Assembly: GCF_003711515.1 (NCBI RefSeq)
Contig: NW_021167080.1
Location: 1,819,394-1,883,393, forward strand
Reading direction: 5' to 3'
Length of the DNA stretch: 64,000 nt
Source of the DNA: Sodiomyces alkalinus F11
Lineage: Eukaryota; Ascomycota; Sordariomycetes; Glomerellales; Plectosphaerellaceae
The stretch's first letter is position 1, and each line of letters begins with the position of its first letter. The notes under the pieces were generated by a model. It did no database searches. It worked only from the letters and a program-made list of their open reading frames with translations, and was not told where the DNA came from. A program made the position numbers and the translations under genes. Shown here piece by piece: positions 23,820 through 36,125 of this stretch.

Positions 23820-25805
23820 TGAAATGTAGAAGTCCTCTGATCGCAAAAATGGTAGAACACAGGTGAGCAAGGCAGGCGATTGGGAGGAGAGATATAAGTT
23901 GAAGGCGAAGGAGTGTTGCGACGGATGGCTGAGAATGAAGATGGATGCTGCTAAGAATGACGTCTCAGATACGGGGTAGGTAGACAGTACCTCAGGTAGA
24001 CGACAGGCCGAGCTTTGTGGGGTGCGTCGTTTGTAGGTATAGGTATCAATCGAGTACTGAGAGGTTTAATACTTCATGCTACGAAAATCTAGAACAAAGT
24101 CCATCAGCGCCTCTGAATTGGGTTTTAGCGCTCACGTACCCACTGGAGTTTCCTCGTTCAGGGGCCAACCAGCCCAACTCTCCCGGCACAGGCCCCTGTT
24201 AGCCCTGTACTAACGAGTGACCTATGGCACGAGTACATGTATGACTGACTCGGTATGAAAAGTGAAGCGATAGCAACTTGCGTAATATTTATCTCGTTCA
24301 ACTGTTTATCTACCCTGGGTAATTCTTACTGCCGAAAACGTCACTCCACAGGATGGACAGAGAGATGCGTGCGATGTGCTGTGTGATGGGATGAACATCG
24401 GCCCGGCGAACATCAAAGCACATCTCAAGGCAAACAACTCAGTGGTGACCCGAATAGGGATGCATTAAGGCCTTAAGAGCATGCGGACTTCTGGCCGAAA
24501 CATTGAACCAAGTTCATCGGTAAGATTACACGACGTTGGTGTAGGGGATCTGGAGTCTGGCGTTTGGAGTTTGTGACGTCTTGTGTGGCCTATGGCCTAT
24601 AAACCTATAACCTATGACCCGGCCTGACCCGATCAGTGACCACTCCAACGGACTGGTACCGTCGGACTGACGTTGAGCCCGCCAATATTCCTCACATTGA
24701 GGAGGATGATACCGCGACGAGGGGTATTTAAGATGAAAACTCCTCTGGGAAGGACCGCGTAGAATATTACCTCAGGATCGCTGACAATGTTGCCAACATA
24801 AAACGGACACACCCTATATGTGCCTAAGCGAACCATAAGAATCTCGGGTTCCATCTATTCGCCCTTCGAGGGCAATGGGGCCGACGGACGGGTGCCGATG
24901 AGCTTCAATGTTTCCATCCATGTGTAACCACATCTGGCGGGGCTTCGTGTTCCATCTAAAAGACGCGAGCGCCCGACGCAAGATCGCGAAAGAGCGCGAA
25001 AGAGCGCGGAAGAGGAGATGGCACATGATGATCAAACCAAAGCAACGTATCGGGCGAGCGTGTGTGACCGCGGAAGAGTGAAACATGGTATCTGACTGTA
25101 TTGACCCACAGAGGTTGGGGCGGGCAGCGCGAGAGAGACTTGTTGGCGGGAATCTCAAGCGCCGAAGGGAGGGGAAAAAAAAGAAAAGCAAAGAAAACAG
25201 AAAGAAAAAATACATTCGAGAGACATCAAGAGAATTATTACATGCTGAAAAGCTGCCTGACGTCCGAGAAGCCCTGCTCGGCTCCCGTCACCCTGGCCGC
25301 CCCCTCTCGAGATCTTGTTGACAAAGGAAAACCGACATGGAAAAAAAGCATCATCGATCGTAGCTCTAAATGCCATTGCTTTGCCTCCCGCGCTGTCTGT
25401 CGCCTGCACTTTCTCACCGCTTTACAACACACAAGATCCACAATCGCCTCCCACTAATTCTCAACATGAAAGACCTGGGTAGTGAGAGCGAAAAGAGAAA
25501 ATAACACTGCCGTGGTGATGGAATGATGGCTTCCCCTGTTTTCGGTTTCCCACTTTCACCATCGTCCCCCGGGTTTTGCGGCGACTCCACGACTCAAGTC
25601 TCCGCAACGCGGGATATATACCCTTCGCCCATCCTGCGCCCACATTCGATTTCCTGTAGTCGCTTCGGGTTGTCCGTGGATTTTTTTTTCGCGTATACGA
25701 GACGCTATTACAGCGGTGAGCACACCAAGTATGCCTTTACTCCGTTGGCAGCCGGTTTGGTTTGTTGTTTTGTTGTCGGGTGCTAGGGGTGGTTGCGGGA
25801 GTCTA
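23820..25805. other. intergenic, promoter of the Rdx gene and 3' region of G-gamma
   Basis: Nearly 2 kb without a gene that can be supported. It contains the upstream region of the Rdx gene and the 3' flank of the G-gamma gene. A purine-rich A/G tract lies near 25170-25215. Small frames on both strands look like chance. Confidence 0.5.
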
Positions 25806-26268
25806 CTACATCAGCACGCAGCATCCGCCGGTCTGCTGTGGCGCGTAAGGATCCTCGCCGCGTGGTACGGTTCCCCAGACCGAAGGCACCATGTAGTCCC
25901 GGGTGCTGTTGCAGTAGGAAATGATGCTGTTCGCGAAACAATGATTAGCATGAACCCTTTTGATCTCGGCACATTTGGTGGAGCAGGTGCAGCGCGCGGT
26001 TCCTCGGGTCGCGTTGGGCGCAAGTCGGTAGATCATGAAATAAAACGATGGAAAGGGGTTGATGATGATGAAAAGTCGCGGTTGCAATCTGTTCCAAGAA
26101 TCCTTACCTCCTTGAAGCAGTGCTCACTGGAATGCGTTCTCTCTCGAGGTCCTCGCGCAACCGGTTGTTGAGTTCGGTCAGCCGCCGCAGCTTCAAATCG
26201 GCCATCGATTGCTTGTTCTTCTTGATCTGCGACGGATCGCCAACATCTCGGGATGTGTATTGAGGCAT
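25806..26268 (-). CDS. gng-1: heterotrimeric G protein gamma subunit (GNG-1/STE18 type)
   Basis: Exons 26108-26268 and 25806-25926 (minus strand) join through a split Ser codon to give 93 residues, the length of Neurospora GNG-1. The N-terminus MPQYTSRDVGDPSQIKKN leads into a heptad-rich helix (LKLRRLTELNNRLREDLERE) that pairs with the G-beta subunit. Conserved elements after it include CNSTRDYMVPSVWG. The C-terminus is CCVLM: Cys90 is the prenylation site of the CVLM CaaX box and the preceding Cys89 is a likely palmitoylation site. The product acts at the plasma membrane with G-beta in pheromone, nutrient and development signalling. Confidence 0.95.
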
Positions 26269-28253
26269 ATTAATAGTATGGAATGTGCCGCGTTTTAGTC
26301 TTTCTTAAGGAATAGGACGCGACTCGATTATCGTCGTTATTCGGCAAAGAGGGAGAAGGACGCGCGAAAAAGGGCTGGTTGATTGGGGGTGGCGGATAAT
26401 CGAGTCCGGGTGGGTGGGAATCGTGGAGGGAGGTCGAGAGAAAGGACGAGCTCGCTTCAACTTCTGATGCAGCTCTTTTGGTCACTCGTGTCAGTCAGGC
26501 TAAATTCGTTCGACCACATCCGGCTTCCAAGCTTCAATCCGAGGTGGTTTCCCCTTTATCTTCCTTGGCCACTGTTCCCGACCCGAAGATAGAACGATCT
26601 CGAGGGCCAATTGAATGGATGCACTCGGATATGGCTGGACGTAGAACTTACCCGAAGCAGGTGAATCGATCGGCCGTTAGAAAAGGAATTGTCGGAGAGA
26701 CACAAGAGACACGGTGGTAAGGGGGAAGGAGCGTCGGTGAGAGAGAGGAGGGGTTCGTAGCAGCGGTGACTTGACTGCTTCGGAGAGGAGATGCGGTTGG
26801 CGTGTAAAGGGGGCCCACGAAGCAAAGAGAGAGGAAAAAGAGACGCAAGACGATGGCGCTGCACTCCCGAGAAAGGATGGGGATGGGGGGACTGGAGAGA
26901 GCACTGACAAATTTACCCCCAGCACTTAGTCCGGAAGACTATAGGTGGGTGGTCTGTGCTAAGGTTACCAAGCTACGCAGTTCGGTCGCTCGCAGTGGGC
27001 TTGAATCTCTGAAAGGGCGGAATTCCGGGGAAAATTGGTCCAAATGGGAATTTCTCATTGGCTTGATGAGCTAGGAGTGGGGGTTTTAGGGGCAAGAGGG
27101 AAGGGGGGAAGGGGGGAAAATTGGGGAGTACTTCGTAGGAAGACCCGCTAAAATAAGATTGAAGGAGTTCCTGATTGGCGAATATCGGGGAACACCGTTC
27201 ATTTGCTCGCTCCTTTCTTCCATCGTGGCCTTCTTGATATCGGGAAGCTCCATTTCTCCATTATCCGTCCAGAGGTACTCCGAACACTTCTGCCTGTTGG
27301 ATTTCTATCGTACTTTTTTGCTTCCCAAGTGGAATTTCGGTAGGGTAGACAATGGCGCATCAAGATTGAAACGCCTTGATAGAAATTCGTGATATGACAT
27401 CACTGGTGGCAGCGATTGAAGCTACCAATATCCGTACTTCGTAGAGAAGAGGATAGGTATTGTACAAAGTAGAAGACCAGGAGAGAAAATGTCATGCTCT
27501 AAATTGACAGCCTCTCCCTACGAATTCCGTCCCTGTCCCGTGTGTTCCTTACAGCTAGCGACAGAACTAGTGAGTGGTTTGGTCACAGCCCTTTCCTCAT
27601 CAACAACATCGCTTCCTCGATTCGCACTCGACTCTTTTGAGAAAAGGTTGCCTACTAGCCCAGCGACACACTGGGATCTTTTGAAATGGTATGATACGTC
27701 TGGCACTAGCCACACTGACGGTGACAGCCACGGAAGGCTTTCTTATGTCATCAGGGGCATATCGGTCATGTGACTACACACAACCGATTGCTGCATAGAT
27801 ACGTAGGCCATACTTACAGAGTACTAGGCACGTATGAGATACGAAGTAATTAAGGTGTTACACAATATATCAGCGCCGGTTTACCCCAATAAGTCCCTGC
27901 TCCGCGAAGGAATCAGCGTTGAGCGTTAATCCAAGTGTTCAAAACTACTACAACTACCTACCTTACTCATCACCACCGTTTGTGGCTGGCGGGTTTTGTA
28001 TCACGTGATACTGCTTTGTAATAGTGGGTATCCCACGCACAGATCACAAGTTAGCCCCTCAAGGCCACTCGCATACCGTCCACACAGGGAATTTGAAAAA
28101 ATCCTCTTCCGTGGTCTCCTCCGCAACGCAACGCATTAACCCGCAGCGATAAGCCAAGTCAACCGTCTCGCTCGCGTCAAGGCTTGCGCTGCACCCTCTC
28201 ATCAGAGACAAAGCGATATATCGCGAGTTATTCCTGAGAGGACATCGCCCATC
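26269..28253. other. divergent intergenic region between G-gamma and eIF3a
   Basis: About 2 kb of presumed promoter DNA for two divergently transcribed genes. No coding region was recognised. It includes a perfect 12-bp palindrome with a CACGTG core, listed separately, and short G-rich runs near 27100. Confidence 0.5.
27999..28010. promoter_or_regulatory. CACGTG palindrome upstream of eIF3a
   Basis: The 12-bp palindrome TATCACGTGATA lies 244-255 bp before the eIF3a ATG. CACGTG is the known target of bHLH factors such as Cbf1. Function here is inferred from position and symmetry only. Confidence 0.4.
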
Positions 28254-31200
28254 ATGGTGAGTTGAAACGCCTGAAAGGACCCCCATCTCCCATCTCCCAT
28301 TCCCATCCCGCCCCTCCCGCCTCGAACCACACCCTGAATGGCGTCATGACCATCTCTCTCCGCTACTGCCCCTTGACCTACCATCCAGTCTATCGTGTGT
28401 GATAATTTGTGGGCAACCGTACTGACAGGTTCGACCTTTTTTTCCTTTTTTAGGCGCCCCCACCCCATCAAAAACCCGAAAATGTGCTCAAGCGCGCCCA
28501 CGAGCTCATCGGCGTCAGGCAGGCGCCTGCCGCCCTCACTCTCCTCCACGAGCACATCACATCGAAGCGATCCCGCAGCGTCCCGATTGCATCGCTGGAG
28601 CCTGTGGTGATTCTTCTCGTTGAGCTATCGGTCGAGCAAAAGAAGGGAAAGCTCGCCAAGGATGCACTATACCAGTACAAGAATATCAGCCAGAATACTG
28701 ATGTTGGAACCATCGAGGTAAGTTACAGATATTTCACCGGCGTCATATCCTCGACGTCGAGAAGATGAATTGCGTAGATACATGAAGCTAACTTGGTGCT
28801 GTCAGTTGGTTCTAAAAAAATTCATCGAGCTCGCCGCCGAAAAGGTGACCGCCGCTCAACAAAAAGCCGACGAAGTCCAGTCTACCATCGATGCTTCGAC
28901 CGCCACCTCGAACGTTGAGGACCTGGAGGCCAGCGAAACTCCCGAGTCTATCCTCCTGGCTACTGTGTCCGGTGAACAGTCCCGCGACCGTACCGATCGT
29001 GCCATTGTGACCCCTTGGCTAAAGTTCTTGTGGGAGGCCTACCGCACCGTCCTCGACATCCTCCGGAACAATGCCCGTCTTGAGATTCTTTACCAAAGCA
29101 CGGCTATGCAAGCCTTCGACTTCTGTCTCAAGTATGCCAGAAAGACCGAGTTCCGGAGGCTCTGCGAGCTGCTCCGCAACCACGTTCAGACCGCTGCCAA
29201 GTACTCGTCCCAGATGCATGCCATCAACCTGAGCGATCCGGACACGCTTCAACGTCACTTGGAAACCCGCTTCCAGCAGCTTAACGTGGCTGTCGAGCTG
29301 GAGCTTTGGCAAGAGGCTTTCAGGTCCGTCGAGGACATTCATACTTTGCTCAACCTCAGCAAGCGGCCGCCCAAGAACATCATGATGGCCAACTATTATG
29401 AGAAGCTCACGAGGATCTTCCTCGTCGGCGAGAACTACCTGTTCCATGCCGCTGCCTGGTCGCGCTACTACACTCTCCTCCGCCAGTCCGCAGCCGTGGT
29501 TGCCACCGGCCAGGGAAAGAAGGCGGACAACCCTCCCGCTACGGACGGTGATCTTCAGAAGGCCGCCTCGTTCGTGCTTCTGTCCGCCTTGGCTATTCCG
29601 GTCATTAGCACCAGCCGGTCTCGAGGCGCCATGGTCGACTTCGACGAGTCCCGCAAGAACAAGAACGCTCGTCTCACTCACCTCCTTGGCATGGCTCAGG
29701 CTCCCACGCGCGCTGGCCTGTTCCGGGATGCGCTGGCCAGGGGCCTGCTCAAGCGGGCTCGTGCCGAGATCCGTGACCTCTACAACATTCTCGAGGTTGA
29801 CTTCCACCCGCTCTCTATCTGCCAGAAGATCTCGCCCATTCTTGTCAAGATCGGGACCGACGCCGAGATGCAGAAGTACATTCTGCCTCTGCAGCAGGTG
29901 ATCTTGACCCGCCTGTTCCAACAGCTCTCTCAGGTGTACGAGACGGTGGACCTTAGCTTCGTCGAGCGTCTTGCCGAGTTCCCCGAGCCTTTCCAAGTCA
30001 CGCGTGGTACCATCGAGAAGTTTATTATGAATGGAAACAAGAAGGGCGATCTGGCCATTCGCATGGACCACGCGACGGGAGTTCTGAGCTTCGATAACGA
30101 CGTCTTCTCCTCCGCCAAGGCTGCGCACTCTGGATCTTCTGCCGGCTCTGCGGAAGCCGACGGCGGCTCGGTCCAGCGTCTTCAGAACACCCCCTCGGAT
30201 ATTGTCCGCTCGCAGCTGACGCGGCTGGCCAAGACGCTCTACAACACCTGCTTCTACATCGACCCCGACTTCAACAAAGCTCGCCTCGAGGCGAGACAGG
30301 CCGCCCTTACTCGGGCCAAGGCGGGCGCCGAGCAAGAGCACCGCGAGATCCTGGCGCGCAAGGACGTCATCCAGAAGCGCAAGGAGGAGGCGTCCGAGAT
30401 CCAGGCACGCAGGGAACGGGAGAATGCGCGTCAGAAGCGACTCCGCGAGCAGATCCTGCAGGAGCAGGAGGACAAGCGTCTCGCGGCCGAGCAGAAGGAG
30501 CGGGAGGAGAGGCGCATGAAGGCAGAGCGTGATCGTGTGCGCAAGGAGGAGCTGAAGAAGCAGATCGCCGACCTCAAGATCAACCCCAAGGAGATGGATC
30601 TGGACCTCGACGATCTGGACAACCTGGATCCCAATGCCATTCGGGCCATGAAGGTTGCGCAGCTTGAGCGGGAGAAGAACGATATCAACGAGAAGCTCCG
30701 CATCGTCTGGAAGCGCGTCGACCACTTGGAGCGGGCCTTCAGGAAGGAGGAGGTGAAGAAGCTGGGCGAAGACTACGAGAGGCAGACGCAGCTCGACCGG
30801 GCTGCGTACGAGAAGACCAAGACGGCGACGCTGAAGGAGGCGGAGGTGAAGCACAAGGAGAGCGTGGAGCTGAAGCACCGCCTCACCCGGCTGATGCCGC
30901 ATTATGAGTCGTTCCGTGAGAACCTTCACGAGCGTCGCCGCGACGAGTTCGAGAAGCGTCGCCGGGACGCCGAGCGGGAGTTGGATAAGCAGATTGCCGC
31001 CCGCAAGAAGGCGTACCGCGAACGCAAGCTGCAGGAGAAGCGCGAGCGCGAGGAGAAGGAGCGGGCGCTCCGCGAGGCGGAGGAGCAGGCGGCGCGGGAG
31101 AAGGAGGAGCAGGAGCAGCGTGCGGAGGCTCGCCGCCAGGAGATGCAGCGTCTTAAGGAGCAGCGCGAGAGGGAGCGGCAGGAGCTGGCGGAGAAGGTGG

Positions 31201-31787
31201 CGATGCAGGCACGGCGCGAGGAAGAGGCGTTGGCGCGTCGCAAGGCCGAGAAGGAACAGAAGGAGCGCGAAAGGGTTGCGGCGACGGCCGTACCTGTTCG
31301 CGGGGCGGCGGCCGACCTGGGCGAATCTCGTCGGCCGCTCAACCTGCCCGGCGCCGGAAAGTGGCGCGAGAGGGAGGCGTCCAAGGGCGCGGCTGGAGCT
31401 TCCGACAGCGCGCCGCCGCCGCGTGCAGCGCCGCCTGCGATGGAGCGCAAGGACTCGAGCGACCGGGCTGGTGCTGGTGCTGGTGCTGGTGCCGCTGCCG
31501 GTGGCGCTGGTCCTCCTCGCCTGAACCTGGCGGGCAACAAGCCCAGCTGGCGCGAGCGGGAGGCTGCCAAACGGGCGGCGGGCGGCGCGGCGGTCGACAG
31601 CGATCCTCCTCCGGGTCCGGGTCCGGTCCGATCGGCGTCCGGTGGAGCGCCCATGAGCCGCACGGCTTCGAGCCGCGGTGAGAACGGCCGCAACGCATCC
31701 CCGGCTTCGGGAGCCGAGTCGTGGAAGCCTTCGGGTGGGCCCGATAAGTTTGTGCCTCCCCATATGCGCAAGAAGGGTGGAAACTAA
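28254..31787 (+). CDS. tif32: translation initiation factor eIF3 subunit a (TIF32)
   Basis: Three exons: 28254-28256 (only the ATG), 28454-28717 and 28806-31787, giving 1082 residues. The split start codon is supported by the in-frame continuation [15 protein letters not shown], the conserved eIF3a N-terminus, directly after a TTTTTTAG acceptor. An N-terminal helical repeat region leads into a PCI domain (about residues 330-510, ending with the [18 protein letters not shown] block). A long charged coiled-coil (about 590-920, Arg/Lys/Glu-rich) follows. The tail is Gly/Ala/Pro-rich and ends [20 protein letters not shown]. In the eIF3 core, subunit a organises the PCI/MPN scaffold, binds eIF3b through its C-terminal half and spans the 40S mRNA entry and exit sites. 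An Ala-Gly repeat (31471-31497) lies in the tail. Confidence 0.96.
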
Positions 31788-33907
31788 AGGTACCGGGAAA
31801 ATGTGGAGAGAAGGAACTGCTTGGGATGGATGGTGCACAAAAAGAGCTGCATTGGAGTTCCAGGCCATGGTTTTTCTTTTTTTCTTTTATTTTATTATGT
31901 TCCTTATTGAGACACCGTCGTTCTTAAGGTCACTGGTTGTACTGTTAAAGACATACGGGGTCATCTCCTTGCCTTTCTAATCTGTTGAAGGAGGTGCTAG
32001 AATGAACACACACATACACAGGCATGACATGTAGGGATTCTTTTACGTGACTCTGGCTGGGCCTTGCGGATGTTCTTCTGCCACTGGGTGTCCATGTAAA
32101 CCCAAGGAGGAAATGAACAGGTGAGAGAACCGAGAACGACCAGGACGGCGTGTACTTGGTACGTGTCAGGCTCAGGGGACTCACCTGACAGCGAAAGCAT
32201 GGATACTTTGTAGAAAATATTGATCCGCCAAGTCGCTTTCTCTTCGCTTCGCTTCCAGCAAGACATCCATCCAATAAGATGGGCCAGCCGTAATGTAATG
32301 CAGGAACCCTCGTCCCGGCGTGTTCCTAGCGTCCCCCGGTCAAGGTTACAATATTGGAACAGTTAGAACGAGAAATTAGTACCCGGGGCCTTTCCTCCTT
32401 TGCCTCCTTTTTCTTGTTTTTTGTTTCTTCTCTTTTTTTGCCTCTCCTATTTTTACGAGGCATTTGTTTGTTCCCACCGGTCAATGCATGAACAACTAGT
32501 GCCTCGAGGGGAGCCTAGGACGCGCGCTGTCTGCAGCACCGGTCGAAGCGAGATGCCAGCCTCACGGTAATTACCTAGTGTAGAGAGAGAGTTATTCCGA
32601 CGGACGCAAAGACGTTAATTAGCAAGTTAAATTGGCAGTAATTACCACTTTTGGTCGACGCCAAACCAGGAACGTGCTTAGTCTGAAAAGTGAGGGGAGA
32701 TCAGCCCATTAGCACTTGTTCGAGTCTCCCTTGCTCCGTGGGTTGAGGACTCCAAGGGTAATTATTTACCATTGGCCCTGTGGAGGCACAGAGAAAGTAA
32801 GTTGAAATACGTTGTACGTGTAAAAGAGAGCACCGAGACCGTCTACGGAGTACATACTCTCAATATGCTCAAGCTGTTTTACATGAACCCTGCGAATCCT
32901 CGCGTAGGTTTACCAGTATTGGGTAAGAAAATAAAACTGGCTATGCATTGAGAGTGGTAATAGCGCTGGGCAGTGCAGTAGGTCCGGGTTATACTGTAAT
33001 TACCAACGTATAATACTGTAACTGTAATAGCAGACCCCGTCAGCCAAAGTGTCACATAACTCGCAAAAACGAAGCCGAAATGAAAAAGCTTGTCTTCTGT
33101 TTGCCCTGAGACTGGGCAACTTGAACTCGGAAGGCCTGAAACCAGCGGTGCTCTCCATGCTCTCCGCCACCCAACGCCTCGTCCTCTTCTCTCTTCTCTA
33201 TCGTCGAGCGACTTTGGGTCTAAGGGGGGGAGAGCGCACAGACGGTCAGCCATCCTCTGGGGGTTTTTTTTTTTTTTTGTTCATTCTCTCGCAGAATATC
33301 CGTCTGAGATGGGAATGGTGGCTCGTTCAGGGGGTGCCGAGCTACAAGGTAAAAAGGCACTCGGCTAACGATGTCGGTGACTGCTGCAGATGAGATGCAG
33401 GGTCGTATTCTTCCGCTCTGATCCTCCTCCGCCCTCCCCTTTGACCCGCGTGGCCCGTGGTCCGTGGCCTGCCAAGTCGAGCCCTTTTGGGCACTGAGCG
33501 ACGTGTGCGTGCCCCCCGTCAGCTCATGGCATGGCTGTTCTTGTCTGTGCTTTTCAACCTCACAGGGCTAGCTTGACGGTCGACCTGAACCGGTTGATTT
33601 TCCACCCCCGTCGTGGAAGGGGACGCAACCCGGTGGCAGGGGGGTCGGTGAGCCGGTAGGTATTAGTCTAGTCTGGGGAGTCAGGAGACAACTTCACGAT
33701 GCGTTATGTTTATAAATATGGGGGTTGACGTCCTTCGTCCTGGCTTCACGTTTGGTCTTCCTTCGGCTCTTCACCACCAAGTCCCGGTAGTGTAGTCTCC
33801 GGTGCATACATTCGTTCATACAGACCATACTACATTCGTTCATTTTATACTTACATTCAACACTCTCTTGAATAATAATTCTTAATTTTCTGCCTGCACT
33901 CCGTACC
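31788..33907. other. intergenic between eIF3a and the WSC gene
   Basis: 2.1 kb with poly-pyrimidine runs (32396-32450, and a T-run near 33266-33280). Some open frames cross it but show no domain or conserved pattern. No RNA gene was recognised. Confidence 0.5.
33711..33718 (+). promoter_or_regulatory. possible TATA box of the WSC gene
   Basis: TATAAATA lies about 190 bp before the ATG at 33908. It is followed by a leader with several ACATTCGTTCAT-like words. Placement is plausible for a fungal core promoter, but this is inference. Confidence 0.3.
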
Positions 33908-35676
33908 ATGGCCCCCCTTCGTTCTTGGGCTGCACTGGCTGCCCTTGGCCTTGCCTCCCTGGCCCAGGCTTGGCACAACGAGGAACCTCCTTGCCCTAGC
34001 GAATATGCTCCTTTTGAGTATTCCGGCTGCTATGCCGATGCCGACGGAAACAGCCTGGTCTACAGGTCCTCGGAGACTTCAGATGACATGACCGTTGAGA
34101 AATGCTCGGCCATCTGCAAGGGTATGTCTGGACGGTCACCTTATCCAACTCCCCTATTCTCATGTCGTGACTGGTTCCCTCAGCCAGCAACACCCGACTG
34201 ACCGTCTCCCCAACTACAGGCAACGGTTTCGCCCACTCTGGATTGAAGTACTACGGCATCTGCTACTGCGGCAACGTCATCGAGGGCGCCCAGCTCGACG
34301 AGTCCCAGTGCTCGCACCCTTGCAACGGCGACAGGGACCAGGTCTGTGGCGGCGACAACTCCCTCTCTGTCTACAGCGACCCGACCTTCCCGGACCCGGC
34401 CCTGGTCGACGAAGACGACTACGTCGACATCGGCTGCTGGAGCGACGACTCCACCGTCGGCCGCACCCTCTCCTGGCCCCAGGACCAGCTCAGCTCGTCC
34501 CAGATGACCCCGCAGCTCTGCATCGCCGCTTGCAAGGCCGGCGGCTTCCCCCATGCCGGTGTCGAGTTCGGAGGCGAGTGCTGGTGCGGCGCCCTCAAGG
34601 CGAGCGACGCTCGCTCCGTCGAGGCTGGCGAGTGCGCCATGTCCTGCAATGGCGACTCGTCCCAGACGTGCGGTGGCCGTAGCCGCATCCAGCTGTACCT
34701 GGCTGTGGGATTCCAGTCTCTCGAGCCCTGCGGCGAGGGCCAGGAACCCGAGCCTCCCGTCTCTTCTGCCGCGCCTTCGGCTTCTCCCACCCCCTCTTCG
34801 TCTGCCGTGGTCAGCTCGGCGGCGCCATCGCAGCCCCCCAGCACTTTCTCGTCCGTCGTCCTTCCCCCGACCACCACCGAAGTCCCCGCCGTCTGCACCA
34901 CTGAGGTCGTCTTCCCCCCCACCACCGAGTACTGCTGCGGCCGGTGGTGCAGCGAGCCGATCCCCGAGTTCAACAACAAGGCGGGCTGCCTCGTGGCCAA
35001 GGGCAAGTGCGTCCTCCAGACGGCGGCCTGCCTGGCCACCGCGGGCTGGCCCGGCACCCTGGAGTGCCTCAAGTTCGGCCAGTGGTGCGCCGAGCTCGGG
35101 TCCTACTGCCTGACCACGTGCAAGCCGGGCAGGGACTGCTCCAGGGGCGACTTCCTCTCCAAGAAGCCCCCCAAGGGCGGCGTGAAGCCCCCGACCACCA
35201 GCACCTCGACCGTGCCCTGCCCCGAGACCACGGCCGCGGCCACCCCGACCACCCCGCATACCCCGGCCCCGACCCCCGTGGTGCCCGAGCCGACCAGCGT
35301 CTGCGTCCAGGCCAAGAACGGCCTCAAGGGCTACGGCCCGGGCAACCCGGTCGGCGGCATCGAGATGCCGTTCGTGACGTGCAACGACGTCGAGGCCGAG
35401 TTCCACAGCGGCTACCACTTCAAGCAGTACCTGTTCGCCAACACGCTGCGCTGCCCGACCTACAAGCGCAGCCAGGTCAAGGGCGCCTGCGTCGACGCCT
35501 GCCACGAGCAGGGCGAGACGTGCCGCAACGTCTACGCCAAGGCCCAGCTCGAGACCAAGGGCTTTACCGCCTGGGTCAAGGCCACGGCCCTGTGCAAGGT
35601 GCAGCAGGAGGACTGTCTGAAGCAGAACAAGAACGTTTCGGGCGGGAGCCACTGTACCACCTTTGGTCGGTTTTAG
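33908..35676 (+). CDS. secreted protein with two WSC domains and Cys-rich C-terminal modules
   Basis: Exons 33908-34121 and 34220-35676 (donor GTATGT, acceptor CAG) encode 556 residues. A signal peptide (hydrophobic LAALGLASLAQA, cleavage near residue 21) opens the protein. WSC domain 1 (about 37-125) begins YSGCYAD and has the CYCGN block. WSC domain 2 (about 138-235) begins DIGCWSD and has CWCGA and SCNGDSSQTCGG blocks. A Ser/Pro/Thr-rich stalk (245-304), probably O-mannosylated, leads to a Cys-rich module (about 305-385). A second Thr/Pro stalk and another Cys-rich module with FVTCNDVEAEFHSG end the chain. No transmembrane or GPI signal is seen, so it is probably secreted or wall-bound. 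WSC domains bind glycans in cell-wall sensors and enzymes. No catalytic domain was recognised. Third positions are strongly GC-biased. Confidence 0.87.
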
Positions 35677-36033
35677 GTAGGGCGCCATTGTTTTTTTTAA
35701 CGTAGTGTATGTAGTACCTACATAGTAATGCCTACGATGCTATGAATTATTGCCCTGGTAAATGTGTGAAGGAGGATTATATTGACAAATGGTAGCGAAT
35801 GATAGTAGCAGTGAGGTATCTATCCAGAAGATAATGCTAGGCAGGGAGAGAGAGAGAGAACATAATTCGAATTACTGACCAAATAATTGATGGTTAGAAT
35901 AAGGAATAGGAGAGTATGTAAGCTAATATACCTGTAATATAAGGTATATACTTATAGGTGAGAAAAGTACAAGGGAAGACAAGAAGATTGACGGATAAAA
36001 GAAACCCCGTAGCCGAAGCACAGAGAAAGTGAC
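35677..36033. other. 3' flank of the WSC gene, AT-rich
   Basis: About 360 bp of AT-rich sequence with TA-rich words and a short GA repeat (35848-35858). No gene is visible. Confidence 0.5.
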
Positions 36034-36038
36034 AAAAA
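36034..36038 (-). terminator. RNA polymerase III terminator of tRNA-Thr
   Basis: On the minus strand five T residues follow the tRNA 3' end after four bases, which is the standard pol III stop. Confidence 0.8.
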
Positions 36039-36042
36039 GATG

Positions 36043-36125
36043 TGCCTCGTACTGGGTTTGAACCAGTGATCTTTGCATATGACGTGGAGTACAAGTGCAA
36101 CGCGTTACCACTGCGCCAACGAGGC
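36043..36125 (-). tRNA. tRNA-Thr(UGU) with an 11-nt intron
   Basis: The minus strand folds as a cloverleaf. The acceptor stem is GCCTCGT paired with ACGAGGC, with discriminator A. The D arm is GCG/CGC with a GGT in the loop. The anticodon stem TTGCA pairs with TGCAA, and the T arm is ACTGG/CCAGT with TTCAAAC. Placing U33 and A37 in the loop gives anticodon TGT. An 11-base intron (36079-36089) follows position 37, the canonical intron site. The mature length without CCA is 72. The other D-arm register would not leave U33 before the anticodon, so Thr is preferred. Confidence 0.82.

Noticed and set aside
24633..24854. A 73-codon minus-strand frame in the Rdx/G-gamma intergenic region
   Set aside because: No domain, no support from splicing or context. 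Length is within chance expectation.
29019..31868. A 949-codon open frame antisense to eIF3a
   Set aside because: It mirrors the GC-rich third positions of eIF3a, is Leu/Arg-rich without domains, and the sense frame is unmistakably eIF3a.
34180..35688. A 502-codon open frame antisense to the WSC gene, plus long frames in other phases
   Set aside because: These are artefacts of extreme GC3 bias. The sense frame has a signal peptide, WSC domains and a valid intron.
36043..36125. Reading the tRNA as Tyr(GUA) or Met(CAU)
   Set aside because: Only the register with stem TTGCA/TGCAA, U33 and A37 pairs fully and puts the intron after position 37, giving UGU (Thr).
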